Origin: Flavobacterium sp.
GTDB taxonomy: Bacteria; Bacteroidota; Bacteroidia; Flavobacteriales; Flavobacteriaceae
NCBI GenBank assembly: GCA_012270005.1
Contig: JAAXJD010000157.1
Span: 1-42,246 of the forward strand
DNA: 42,246 nt
Direction: 5' to 3'
Shown here: in pieces, positions 26,177-34,330 of the stretch
Position numbering within the stretch: the first letter of the stretch is position 1
Layout of the letters: every line of letters begins with the position of its first letter
Made by a program: the position numbers and the translations under genes
Notes under the pieces: generated by a model
Told to the model about the DNA's origin: nothing
What the model saw: only the letters and a program-made list of their open reading frames with translations
Database searches by the model: none

Positions 26177-26370
26177 TTTGTGTACTGGTTTTAATGGGCA
26201 AAAGTGAGGGTAATTTCAGTGCAAATCAGTATTAGTCTGACACTTTTTTTTGTTGATAAACACGCGAGATATTAACTTTATGCACTATTTAGATAATAAA
26301 TATTTGATAATTATTTAACGTGTTGTGTTTTAGCGAATCAAAACCGAAATCGTTGTCATTAAATTAAATA

Positions 26371-26409
26371 GCCGCATAGTATACAGAGGTATAGCTATGC
26401 GGCACTTTT
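26371..26409 (+). terminator. orphan terminator-like hairpin
   Basis: GCCGCATAG/CTATGCGGC, 9 bp perfect stem with 15 base loop, followed by ACTTTTT. The reverse side is also T-rich. No gene lies upstream on the plus strand, so it may end a small RNA. Confidence 0.5.
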
Positions 26410-26461
26410 TAAATAATTACCCGTTGCAGACTGCAACGAAGTAAGCCCCCATAGGTCAGGG

Positions 26462-26481
26462 TGAAAAAAATATTTTTTTCA
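26462..26481. repeat. 20 bp perfect A/T palindrome
   Basis: TGA(A)6-TATA-like centre-(T)6CA: TG, seven A, TA, seven T, CA; perfectly self-complementary and flanked by GGTCAGGG and TAGCCTGCC, which can extend the stem imperfectly. Confidence 0.6.
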
Positions 26482-26708
26482 TAGCCTGCCCCAAAAAATG
26501 ATGGATTTTACATTAAAACTGAGAGTGATGCAAATCCAATCCAATAGTACAACTGCTTTCCGGGATTAAAGGTTGTACGGTAATACTTGCAAATGTTAAA
26601 AAGTGTTAATTAACATAGGTTAGTATTTACAGTTGTTAAAGTGGTTTTAATGATGAAAAACATAAAATGTATGCTCATAAAAAACTTCGGTAAATAAACT
26701 TTTCATAG

Positions 26709-26716
26709 TATCTTTG
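26709..26716 (+). promoter_or_regulatory. -7 box of the mrp-nfu operon
   Basis: TATCTTTG, exact consensus, 44 bases before the ATG. With flanks GTATCTTTGC (26708-26717) it also matches the CTnDOT attB core GTANNTTTGC. Confidence 0.6.
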
Positions 26717-26760
26717 CAATTTGAAATCAGTCTTAATAAGAGACGATTAGCTTTAAAATT

Positions 26761-27891
26761 ATGAAACTCGACAGAAAAGAAATATTAAAAGCCCTTGAAA
26801 CCATAACGCTGGCCGGAGAGGGACAAAATATGGTAGAAAGCGGTGCCGTGCGCAACGTGCTTACCTTTGGCGATGAAGCCGTTGTAGACCTTGTACTAAC
26901 AAACCCTGCCATGCACATACGTAAGCGTGCTGAAGCCGATATTGTAAAAACCATACACGAGCAGGTTTCGCCTGAAGCTAAGGTAAAGGTAAACGTAAGG
27001 GTAGAAGCTCCTGAAAAACCCGAAATCAAGGGTAAGCAAATACCGGGCATAAGCAATATTATTGCCGTATCGTCTGGTAAAGGTGGGGTAGGTAAATCTA
27101 CCATTACCGCTAACCTTGCCGTTACCCTGGCTAAAATGGGCTTTAAGGTAGGTGTGTTAGATGCCGATATTTACGGCCCTTCTATGCCTATAATGTTTGA
27201 CGTGGAGCGTGCTAAGCCCATATCTGTAATGGTAGACGGAAAGAGCAAAATGAAGCCTATTACCAGCTATGGAGTAGAAATCCTTTCTATAGGCTTTTTT
27301 ACCACGCCCGAGCAAGCCATTATTTGGCGTGGCCCTATGGCGGGTAAGGCGCTGAACCAAATGATTTTTGATGCCGACTGGGGTGAGCTGGATTTCTTAC
27401 TGCTAGACTTGCCACCGGGTACGGGAGATATTCATCTTAGCCTTATGCAGGCGCTGCCTATTACGGGTGCCGTAGTAGTAAGTACGCCGCAGGCTGTGGC
27501 ACTTGCCGATGCTAAGAAAGGTGTAGCTATGTTCCGCCAGGAGGCCATTAACGTGCCGGTACTGGGTATTATAGAAAACATGGCTTACTTTACCCCGGAA
27601 GAACTTCCGGAAAATAAATACTATATTTTTGGCAAAGAAGGTGCTAAAAACCTTGCCGAAGACCTGGATGTGCCGTTCCTGGGCCAGGTGCCTATAGTGC
27701 AGAGCATTCGCGAAGCCGGTGATTATGGCCGCCCTGCTGCCCTGCAAACCGCTACACCGCTTGAAGCTGCCTTTGAAGAACTGGCGCGTAATGTAGTGCA
27801 GGAAACCGTAGACCGTAACGACAGCCTGCCGCCTACCGAAGCGATTAAGATTACTACCATGGCCGGGTGTTCGGCTGTAAAAAAGAAATAA
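26761..27891 (+). CDS. mrp: Mrp/ApbC-type Fe-S cluster carrier ATPase
   Basis: 376 aa. N-terminal DUF59 (MIP18-like) domain at about 1-85, then the ParA/Mrp P-loop ATPase: deviant Walker A GKGGVGKST at 106-114, VLDADIYGPSMP, DLPPGTGDIHLSL. The Cys-x-x-Cys normally found after ENM is absent (ENMAYFTPEELPENKYYIFG); the only late Cys is in MAGCSAV near the C-terminus. Known family role is ATP-dependent loading of Fe-S clusters onto apo-proteins. One base separates its stop from the nfu start, so the NifU-like protein may provide the cluster-binding cysteines (inference). Confidence 0.93.
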   Translation: MKLDRKEILKALETITLAGEGQNMVESGAVRNVLTFGDEAVVDLVLTNPAMHIRKRAEADIVKTIHEQVSPEAKVKVNVRVEAPEKPEIKGKQIPGISNIIAVSSGKGGVGKSTITANLAVTLAKMGFKVGVLDADIYGPSMPIMFDVERAKPISVMVDGKSKMKPITSYGVEILSIGFFTTPEQAIIWRGPMAGKALNQMIFDADWGELDFLLLDLPPGTGDIHLSLMQALPITGAVVVSTPQAVALADAKKGVAMFRQEAINVPVLGIIENMAYFTPEELPENKYYIFGKEGAKNLAEDLDVPFLGQVPIVQSIREAGDYGRPAALQTATPLEAAFEELARNVVQETVDRNDSLPPTEAIKITTMAGCSAVKKK

Positions 27892-27892
27892 T

Positions 27893-28132
27893 ATGACTAC
27901 AGAAGAAATAAAAATCAATGTGGAAAAAGCGCTGGATGAAATCCGCCCGTTCCTGGAATCAGACGGAGGTAACATAAGCCTTATAGACATTGAAGATGAT
28001 AAGCACGTAAAGGTGCGCCTTGAGGGTGCCTGTGTGGGGTGCAGCGTAAATCAAATGACCCTGCGCGCCGGTGTGGAAACCACCATTAAAAAGTACGTGC
28101 CACAAATAGAAACGGTAGTAAATGTGGCGTAA
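27893..28132 (+). CDS. NifU C-terminal domain (Nfu-type) Fe-S scaffold
   Basis: 79 aa, a stand-alone Nfu domain: IRPFLESDGGNISLIDIE, then the cluster-binding GACVGCSVNQMTL with the CxxC pair, and VETTIKKYVPQIETV. Two monomers bridge a 4Fe-4S cluster for delivery to target proteins. Coupled to mrp (one base between) and followed by ferredoxin reductase and ferredoxin, so the block 26.8-29.7 kb is an iron-sulfur/electron-transfer unit. Confidence 0.95.
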   Translation: MTTEEIKINVEKALDEIRPFLESDGGNISLIDIEDDKHVKVRLEGACVGCSVNQMTLRAGVETTIKKYVPQIETVVNVA

Positions 28133-28219
28133 GCCGCTATAATGATTTTTATCATATTTATTTAAAGCGCTTTTTGGCAATTTTGCCACCAAAATCGTTT
28201 TTACCCATTTTTATACGAA

Positions 28220-29272
28220 ATGATTAGTACAGATATACTTATTATAGGTGCAGGGCCCACAGGGCTCTTTGCCGTATTTGAAGCAGGCCTGCTTAAGCTA
28301 AAGTGCCATATTATAGATGCACTGCCGCAACCGGGCGGGCAGCTTGCCGAACTGTATCCTAAGAAACCTATTTTCGATATACCGGGGTATCCTTCGGTAC
28401 TTGCGGGAGATTTGGTTACTAACCTTATGGAGCAAATAAAGCAGTTTCAGCCGGGCTTTACCCTTAACGAACGTGCCGAAACCATAGATAAGCTGGAAGA
28501 CGGTACTTTTATTGTTACTACTAATAAAGGTACTAAGCATCATGCTAAGGCAGTAGCCATTGCGGGTGGTTTAGGTAGTTTTGAACCCCGTAAACCATTG
28601 ATTGATGGTATAGCTAACTATGAAGAAAAAGGTGTAGAGTACTTTGTGAAGAATCCTGAGCAGTTTCGCGATAAGCGTATTGTTATAGCCGGCGGAGGCG
28701 ACTCTGCCCTGGACTGGACGGTTTTCCTTGCCGATGTAGCTGCCGATGTTACACTGGTGCACCGCCGTAATGAGTTTCGTGGCGCGCTGGACAGCGTAGA
28801 GAAGGTGCAGGAACTAAAGAAACTTGGCAAAGTAAACCTGGTTACGCCTGCCGAGATTACTAATGTATTAGGTAACGGTAAGGTAGAGGCTGTGGAGCTT
28901 GATATTGAAGGCGAAAAATCAATCCTGGAAACGGATTATTTTATACCGCTTTTTGGCCTTACGCCAAAGCTTGGCCCTATTGCCGACTGGGGGCTTGAGA
29001 TAGAGAAGAATGCCATTAAAGTTAACAACGCACTGGACTATCAGACCAATATAGAGGGCATATATGCCATAGGCGATGTTAATATTTATCCGGGTAAGCT
29101 AAAGCTTATATTGTGTGGTTTCCACGAAGCTACCCTTATGTGCCAAAGTGTGTACAACCGTATTAACCCCGGTAAAAAGTATGTGCTTAAATATACCACC
29201 GTAAGTGGCGTAGATGGTTTTGACGGTACCCGTAAGGAAGCCGAAAAACAGGTGGTTAAAGCGATAGAGTAG
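28220..29272 (+). CDS. thioredoxin reductase-like ferredoxin-NADP reductase
   Basis: 350 aa FAD flavoprotein of the TrxR-like FNR group (YumC type). FAD motif ILIIGAGPTGLFAVFEAGLL at the N-terminus, LPQPGGQLAELYPKKPIFDI, NADP motif IVIAGGGDSALDWTVFLAD, and C-terminal FAD contact GIYAIGDVNIYPGKLKLILC. The redox CxxC of true thioredoxin reductases is missing, which supports ferredoxin reductase. Transfers electrons between NADPH and ferredoxin; the 2Fe-2S ferredoxin gene follows 96 bases downstream. Confidence 0.92.
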   Translation: MISTDILIIGAGPTGLFAVFEAGLLKLKCHIIDALPQPGGQLAELYPKKPIFDIPGYPSVLAGDLVTNLMEQIKQFQPGFTLNERAETIDKLEDGTFIVTTNKGTKHHAKAVAIAGGLGSFEPRKPLIDGIANYEEKGVEYFVKNPEQFRDKRIVIAGGGDSALDWTVFLADVAADVTLVHRRNEFRGALDSVEKVQELKKLGKVNLVTPAEITNVLGNGKVEAVELDIEGEKSILETDYFIPLFGLTPKLGPIADWGLEIEKNAIKVNNALDYQTNIEGIYAIGDVNIYPGKLKLILCGFHEATLMCQSVYNRINPGKKYVLKYTTVSGVDGFDGTRKEAEKQVVKAIE

Positions 29273-29280
29273 TTTAATTT

Positions 29281-29360
29281 GTTTCAGGTTTCAGGTTTCA
29301 AGTTCTAACTCAGATGTTTTAAGAGTATGAGTGGCTAACTTGAAACCTTAAACCTTAAAC
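29281..29360. repeat. inverted heptad repeat forming a 24 bp stem before the ferredoxin gene
   Basis: Left arm 29281-29304: GTTTCAG, GTTTCAG, GTTTCAAGTT. Right arm 29337-29360: AACTTGAAAC, CTTAAAC, CTTAAAC. They pair over 24 positions with two mismatches and a 32 base loop. Each arm is a 7 bp tandem repeat. The right arm ends 8 bases before the ferredoxin ATG. Confidence 0.7.
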
Positions 29361-29368
29361 CAAAAAAT

Positions 29369-29698
29369 ATGAGTGAGATAAAACTTAAAATAACCGACCG
29401 CGATGGGGTAACCCATGAGGTGGAAGCGCCTACAGACATGGCCATGAACATTATGGAAGTGGTGCGTGCGTATGAGCTGGCACCCGAGGGTACCATAGGC
29501 ATTTGCGGTGGTATGGCCATGTGTGCATCATGCCAGTGTTATGTGCTTAACGATGTTTCGTTACCTGAAATGGGGCCCGATGAGGATGCCATGCTCGCCG
29601 AAGCCTATAACGTAAAGCCAAACAGCAGGCTGGGTTGCCAGATACCCATAACCGAAGAAATAGACGGGCTGGAAATAGCACTTGCCCCACACGAATAA
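29369..29698 (+). CDS. 2Fe-2S ferredoxin, adrenodoxin type
   Basis: 109 aa. Cluster ligands C46, C52, C55 in CGGMAMCASC and C90 in SRLGCQIPI, spaced as in adrenodoxin/FdxA-type ferredoxins (C-x5-C-x2-C-n-C). The acidic helix LPEMGPDEDAMLAEAYNVKP is the partner-binding region. Probably the electron acceptor or donor of the reductase encoded upstream, serving Fe-S assembly or biosynthetic oxygenases. Strong terminator overlaps its stop. Confidence 0.94.
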   Translation: MSEIKLKITDRDGVTHEVEAPTDMAMNIMEVVRAYELAPEGTIGICGGMAMCASCQCYVLNDVSLPEMGPDEDAMLAEAYNVKPNSRLGCQIPITEEIDGLEIALAPHE

Positions 29699-29733
29699 AA
29701 AAATCCCCAAACATTAATGTTTGGGGATTTTTG
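29697..29733. terminator. bidirectional terminator, perfect palindrome
   Basis: AAATCCCCAAACAT and its exact reverse complement, 30 bases with A and T runs outside; ends ferredoxin and the convergent T9SS gene. Confidence 0.92.
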
Positions 29734-29754
29734 TTTTTAGGGTAAGCCCTATTT

Positions 29755-32700
29755 TTATCGTATAAGGCTAAAGTGTCCTTTTATTATACGTCCGTCGGTA
29801 AGTTCAATCACGTACCAGTAGTCAGTGCTGGGTAGCGGGTGTCCGTTAAGGGTACCATCCCACCCCTGGCTGGATGATGGAAGCCCTGCAACCAGCTTGC
29901 CATATCTGTCGAAAATATAAATATTGCTCTTGTAATAGTTACTTGCCGCAATACCGGGAATGTGCCAATAATCGTTAGCGCCATCGCCGTTAGGGGTAAA
30001 AAATTTAGGTATTTGTAATACCCCCACATTTCGTTTTACAATACCACAGCCTTTTGTGTCGTATACGTATATAGTGTGTATGCCGGCAGCTACGTTTTCA
30101 AATAGAGGTTCTGCCTGCCACGGGCCGTTTGGCGCATCAAGGCTGTACAGGTAGGTAGTGTCTACCCCGCCGGTAGGCGTAGCGATTATGGTTACCGTGT
30201 TGTTCTCGGTAAGGTCTGTTACTTCAATATCGTTTATTGTAGCTACGTTACTTGGTGTAACCGTTATGGTGCGTGTTTTATTACAGCCTGTATTTACGTT
30301 TGTTACCGCCACGCTATACACGCCTGGTGTGTTTACGCTAATAAACTGTGTAACGGCCCCGTTAGACCACAGGTAGCGGTACTGGCTGCCCGATATGCCA
30401 GCGGTTAGGGTTATGTATTCGCCTGTGTTAAGGCACACAATGCCGCTATCTTGCTGTACAATGTTTGGCAATGTGTATACCTGTAGGTTGATTACTGCTA
30501 TGGCAAGGCAGGCGTTGTTATTTTCCACGCGCGCGTAAACGGTCTGGTTGTTTGGTACTGTATTAGTAAATAGTACCGGGAGTGCATTTTGTTCTAAAAG
30601 CGCATCCTGCTCGCTGGCGTAGTAGGTAACGGTGTTGCCGGCAGTTTCATAGCCTGCATCGGCCAGGTTAAATTGCTTAAAGCCGTCTTCTGCGGTTACT
30701 TCATCACATTCCGATAGCGTAATGGGGGCATAGCTGGCTGTAGTAACGGTAAGGTTAAGCGTAAGCAACCTGTAACAGCCCGAAGCTACATTTTCCACCT
30801 TTGCAGTTACAGCGTCTGAGTACGCAACAGCATTGGTGTAAGCACCTGTAATTTCATTTATATCCTGCTGTGCGTCTGTTAATGATGGATAATAGCGTAC
30901 CGCAAAGTTAATGTTACCGCCCGTAAACTGGCTGTCGGCTTGTGTAAGGTTGAATTTGGTAATACCATCTGGCGTTACCTGTGGGTCGCACTGGCTCAGC
31001 GATGCCCCTGTTACAACAGGTGGCAGCGCCCTTACGGCAAGGTTTACCGGATACGTGTACACACAGTTGTGTGTTCTGTGCTCTGCCCTAACATACACCG
31101 TAGTACCGTTTGCAGCATAGTAATTTGCAGGAAGCGGGTTAATGTTATTATCGGCATCGTTTTGGCTGGCATGCCATGTAACTGAAAAATCGCTGTTTGC
31201 GATTACGGTGCCCGATGAAGCACTCAGGTTAAACGTAGTACTTCCATTAGTATCATTACCATCGGTTGTATCATCGCAGGCAGCAATTACCGCTACATTT
31301 GCGGCAGGCTTACCCGAAATAATAAGGTTAAATGAACCTAAAGCGTAGCAATCACGGTTTACGTTACTTACAACACCTGTATAAATAACCTGTGGATTTA
31401 CCGTGTTAGTGTAGTCTGTAGCGTTTAGTGGTGCTGTGTTGTCTATAGCGTCTTGCTGGGTAGCGTAGTAGTATACGGTAAAGTTAGCCGGGTTTTGGCT
31501 ACCCAATATTTCGTTCGTTTTACCGCTTAAGTTAACCGAAGCTTTTCCATCAGTATCCGTATCGCAAATTACCATATCGGTAGCGGCATTGGCTACGGGT
31601 GGTACGGTAATGGTTATGTCTTTGTCAATGGTTTCGGTGCCATCCTGGTGGGTAATCACTGCTATAACCTTATAAGTACCCGGTGCAGCATACGTATGCT
31701 GAGGCGTGGTATCTGTAGTAGTAGCAGATCCATCGCCAAAATCCCAAACAACCGATTGTATCTGTTTATTGCTATACAGGCTAAACTTGGTGGGCGACCC
31801 AAAACAGGTAAGCTTTGCCTGTATGCTTGCAGAAAATAAAGATGTTATAAACGGCGGTAACCCGAATATTGAAGCACTGCCTGCGGGTAGGGGTACAGCC
31901 CCAGCCCTGTACGTACAGGCTAGCCCCAGCGCATCAGGGTTGTTAATAACATCTAATGCTGTACCACCATTAACGGCTTTATAAATTTTACCGTTAGGCC
32001 CCAGCTGCAGGGTGGTAGTAGATGAACCATTTGTTAGCCTTACGCCGGTGGTGCTGGCTACAGAAGGGTCTGTAATGGTATACTGCCACAGTTCGCCATC
32101 GCCGCTGCCCGGGTTTTCAGACGATACGTACAGGCGGCTTTCGTCTGGCGAAAACTCTAAACCGTAAGGCTTTTGGTCTTGCTGTACTACCGTGGGGTTA
32201 GATACCGTACCTGTAGCTTTGTCAAAATTGTACAGGTAAACAGATCCGTTATTGTTGTTGCCACCGGTTACCGTGCCGTTTTGTTGGTGGGCTATGGCAA
32301 TGTAGTTCCCTTTAGCCGATGCACGCAAACACCCTATAGCATTGCGGCGGTAACCGCTTATAGTAATATTTGGTGCTATTTGTGTAACCACAGGTGTGGT
32401 GTTAACGCCTGCTGCCGTAACTTCAAAAGCATAAAACTTATCTATAAACTGGCTTATTACCCAAAATCCGCTGCCGTTACCGTTTTTTACAGCTGTTACT
32501 TTTTCTGAGCATTTGTATTTTAACTGGTTAATATCAGCAGGGTCATAGGTAACCAGTTGCACATTGCGCGTGGTAACATCGCCTATGCTGCCGTTAGTGC
32601 CTATTACAGATAAATCTACCACAGAGTAATTAAGCCCGTTGTTAAATCCATCATCCTGATCAGGAACACCTCCGTTAGAATCGCTGTAAATCCCGTTAAA

Positions 32701-33102
32701 CTGGTTAGGGTATACATCGGCGTTTTGCTGGTGCGGCTCATCTACGGTAAAAATGTAGTAAATATTAGGGTTGTCTTTTTTAGGCACTATAATGCACGAC
32801 TGTGTACTACTGGGGTCGCCCAGTAGGCCTGTGCCGCCAAAATAGTTTCCGTTAGGCATTATAATGTGGTTGCGGTCCCATACGGTACGGCCGTCGCTGT
32901 AGAACAGCAGATTTCCGTCTGCATCGCTTATAGAACTGCAACCCTCATTGGTTTGGGTCTGTCCGCCATCAAGCGGACTTACAGAGCCGTCATCGTTAAA
33001 TTTTATACCGGCATTTATACCAAAATACCAGTTGTTAGCTTCCTTTTGGGCATACATGCCTAAGGTAGTTATAAGGAGCAGAAAGGTGACTTTTAATCTC
33101 AA
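29755..33102 (-). CDS. large T9SS type B (gliding-motility C-terminal domain) surface protein
   Basis: 1115 aa. Signal peptide (MRLKVTFLLLITTLGMYAQ); residues about 20-430 form a seven-bladed-propeller-like region (NNWYFGINAGIKFNDDGSVS, PYGLEFSPDESRLYVSSE, LQLGPNGKIYKAVNGGT); a PKD domain at about 440-500 (VVWDFGDGSATTTDTTPQHT); then four modules of ~85-90 residues sharing C-D-...-FNL-...-YY-...-DA-...-VYARVEN-...-C; and the C-terminal CHU_C/type B sorting domain (FFTPNGDGANDYWHIPGI, IYIFDRYGKLV, GWDGTLNGHPLPSTDYWYVI). Exported by the T9SS and probably attached at the surface as an adhesin-like protein; ligand unknown. Confidence 0.9.
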   Translation of the reverse strand: MRLKVTFLLLITTLGMYAQKEANNWYFGINAGIKFNDDGSVSPLDGGQTQTNEGCSSISDADGNLLFYSDGRTVWDRNHIIMPNGNYFGGTGLLGDPSSTQSCIIVPKKDNPNIYYIFTVDEPHQQNADVYPNQFNGIYSDSNGGVPDQDDGFNNGLNYSVVDLSVIGTNGSIGDVTTRNVQLVTYDPADINQLKYKCSEKVTAVKNGNGSGFWVISQFIDKFYAFEVTAAGVNTTPVVTQIAPNITISGYRRNAIGCLRASAKGNYIAIAHQQNGTVTGGNNNNGSVYLYNFDKATGTVSNPTVVQQDQKPYGLEFSPDESRLYVSSENPGSGDGELWQYTITDPSVASTTGVRLTNGSSTTTLQLGPNGKIYKAVNGGTALDVINNPDALGLACTYRAGAVPLPAGSASIFGLPPFITSLFSASIQAKLTCFGSPTKFSLYSNKQIQSVVWDFGDGSATTTDTTPQHTYAAPGTYKVIAVITHQDGTETIDKDITITVPPVANAATDMVICDTDTDGKASVNLSGKTNEILGSQNPANFTVYYYATQQDAIDNTAPLNATDYTNTVNPQVIYTGVVSNVNRDCYALGSFNLIISGKPAANVAVIAACDDTTDGNDTNGSTTFNLSASSGTVIANSDFSVTWHASQNDADNNINPLPANYYAANGTTVYVRAEHRTHNCVYTYPVNLAVRALPPVVTGASLSQCDPQVTPDGITKFNLTQADSQFTGGNINFAVRYYPSLTDAQQDINEITGAYTNAVAYSDAVTAKVENVASGCYRLLTLNLTVTTASYAPITLSECDEVTAEDGFKQFNLADAGYETAGNTVTYYASEQDALLEQNALPVLFTNTVPNNQTVYARVENNNACLAIAVINLQVYTLPNIVQQDSGIVCLNTGEYITLTAGISGSQYRYLWSNGAVTQFISVNTPGVYSVAVTNVNTGCNKTRTITVTPSNVATINDIEVTDLTENNTVTIIATPTGGVDTTYLYSLDAPNGPWQAEPLFENVAAGIHTIYVYDTKGCGIVKRNVGVLQIPKFFTPNGDGANDYWHIPGIAASNYYKSNIYIFDRYGKLVAGLPSSSQGWDGTLNGHPLPSTDYWYVIELTDGRIIKGHFSLIR

Positions 33103-33122
33103 AATTAAAAAATTAAAACCTT

Positions 33123-33130
33123 CAAAAATA
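33123..33130 (-). promoter_or_regulatory. -7 box of the T9SS type B gene
   Basis: TATTTTTG on the minus strand, exact consensus, 20 bases before the ATG. Confidence 0.55.
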
Positions 33131-33231
33131 ACACATTTCCCCTACAAAAAGTTGGTTTTAACACACTTATTTTTTACCTCTCTAATCCGTATTTTCACCT
33201 CTTTTTTAAAAATCTTATTTTATATACTGCC

Positions 33232-33239
33232 TACTTTTG
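33232..33239 (+). promoter_or_regulatory. -7 box of the LytS/LytTR operon
   Basis: TACTTTTG, exact consensus, 17 bases before the ATG at 33257. Confidence 0.55.
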
Positions 33240-33256
33240 TTTAATTTTAATAAATC

Positions 33257-34330
33257 ATGCCAAAGCACCTGCAAAAATACATTGTGCACATTACGGGAAG
33301 CCTCCTGTTTCTTAGTATTCCGGTACTGTCTTCACCGGATCTTACCAATGCGCACACCCACCTGTTTGACATAGCACCGTTCAGGCAGAGTTTTTTTCAG
33401 TACGTACTTTTGTTAGTTTTTTTTTATGTAAATTATTTTTACCTGATACCTCATTTTTATTTCAGGAAGCGGTATTTCTTGTTTGGCCTTGGGCTTGCCG
33501 TGTGCTTCGCGGTAATTTCATTTCTGCCGGATTATGTTTTTCCGTGGAACAGGCAAATGATGTATCCGCCGGGAGGTTTTAGCACCAGTATGCCAAACGG
33601 CATGCCTGCGCCGCAAAGTGGCAATACCATGGCATTTAGCCACCGCCACAGGCCTTTGTTTTTTGGTGCAGGGTTATGGCAGTTTTTGCTGGTGTCTTCC
33701 CTGTCGTTTTTGGTGCGTGTAAACCAGCGCTTGTCTTCTATGAAAAGCGAAAAGCTAAAAACTGAAGTGAGTTACCTTAAAGCCCAGATAAATCCACACT
33801 TTTTATTTAATACCCTTAACAGCCTGTATGCGCTTACCCTTGAAAAAAGCGATGCCGCGCCAAATGCCATACTAAAACTATCAGGGATGATGCGCTACGT
33901 GGTTACCGAAAGCAGCCGCGAACGCGTAGCACTGCAAAGCGAACTGGATTATATACAGAATTATATTAGCTTGCAGCGCCTGCGTATGGATGAGGCTACT
34001 GCATTTACTTATACGATAAGCGGCCCTGTGGCGGGCAGGCACATATCGCCGCTTATATTAATTCCGTTTATAGAGAATGCCTTTAAGTACGGGCTAAACC
34101 CCGAAAAGGAGTCGGCAATACACATTGCCATTTCTATTGAAGCAGACCAGCTCACTATGGTAGTGCGAAACAATAAGGTTATTGCCACGCTGCCCCCGGA
34201 AGAAGTAAGTGGCAGGGGAGTAGAAAACACCCGGCTAAGGCTAGAGTATCTTTACCCGGAAAGGCACAGCCTTAGTATAAATGAAACCGAAGATATATTT
34301 GAAGTTAAACTTATAATACTGCTCGTATGA
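33257..34330 (+). CDS. LytS/YpdA-type sensor histidine kinase
   Basis: 357 aa. Four membrane helices at about 10-26, 45-65, 73-91 and 137-155, a Met/Pro-rich outer loop (MMYPPGGFSTSMPNGMPAPQ), a short coiled coil, then the His_kinase (PF06580) domain with phospho-acceptor H181 in KAQINPHFLFNTLNSLYAL, and a HATPase with PLILIPFIENAFKYGLNPEK and GRGVENTRLRLEYLYP. Overlaps the response-regulator start by four bases (ATGA). The Met/His-rich loop could bind a metal; signal unknown. Confidence 0.93.
   Translation: MPKHLQKYIVHITGSLLFLSIPVLSSPDLTNAHTHLFDIAPFRQSFFQYVLLLVFFYVNYFYLIPHFYFRKRYFLFGLGLAVCFAVISFLPDYVFPWNRQMMYPPGGFSTSMPNGMPAPQSGNTMAFSHRHRPLFFGAGLWQFLLVSSLSFLVRVNQRLSSMKSEKLKTEVSYLKAQINPHFLFNTLNSLYALTLEKSDAAPNAILKLSGMMRYVVTESSRERVALQSELDYIQNYISLQRLRMDEATAFTYTISGPVAGRHISPLILIPFIENAFKYGLNPEKESAIHIAISIEADQLTMVVRNNKVIATLPPEEVSGRGVENTRLRLEYLYPERHSLSINETEDIFEVKLIILLV

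Larger units (their letters stand above)
26177..26760. other. long intergenic region with orphan hairpin and A/T palindrome
   Basis: 584 bases between the HTH regulator and mrp. It holds a terminator-like hairpin (26371-26409) with no gene in front of it, a short GTTGCAG/CTGCAAC hairpin (26423-26437), a 20 bp A/T palindrome (26462-26481) and the mrp promoter. No convincing open frame; a 23-codon ATG frame at 26498 has no support. No riboswitch or known small RNA recognised. Confidence 0.5.

Noticed and set aside
26400-26500. Riboswitch or 6S/SRP-like RNA
   Set aside because: The hairpins do not match any riboswitch or housekeeping RNA core I can recognise.
26498-26569. 23-codon frame beginning with two ATG in the intergenic region before mrp
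   Set aside because: Too short, no promoter box at the right distance and no recognisable peptide signature.
27403-27990. 195-codon minus-strand frame over mrp and nfu
   Set aside because: Antisense to two well-supported genes, no family motif, Tyr/His/Arg-rich as expected from a shadow frame.
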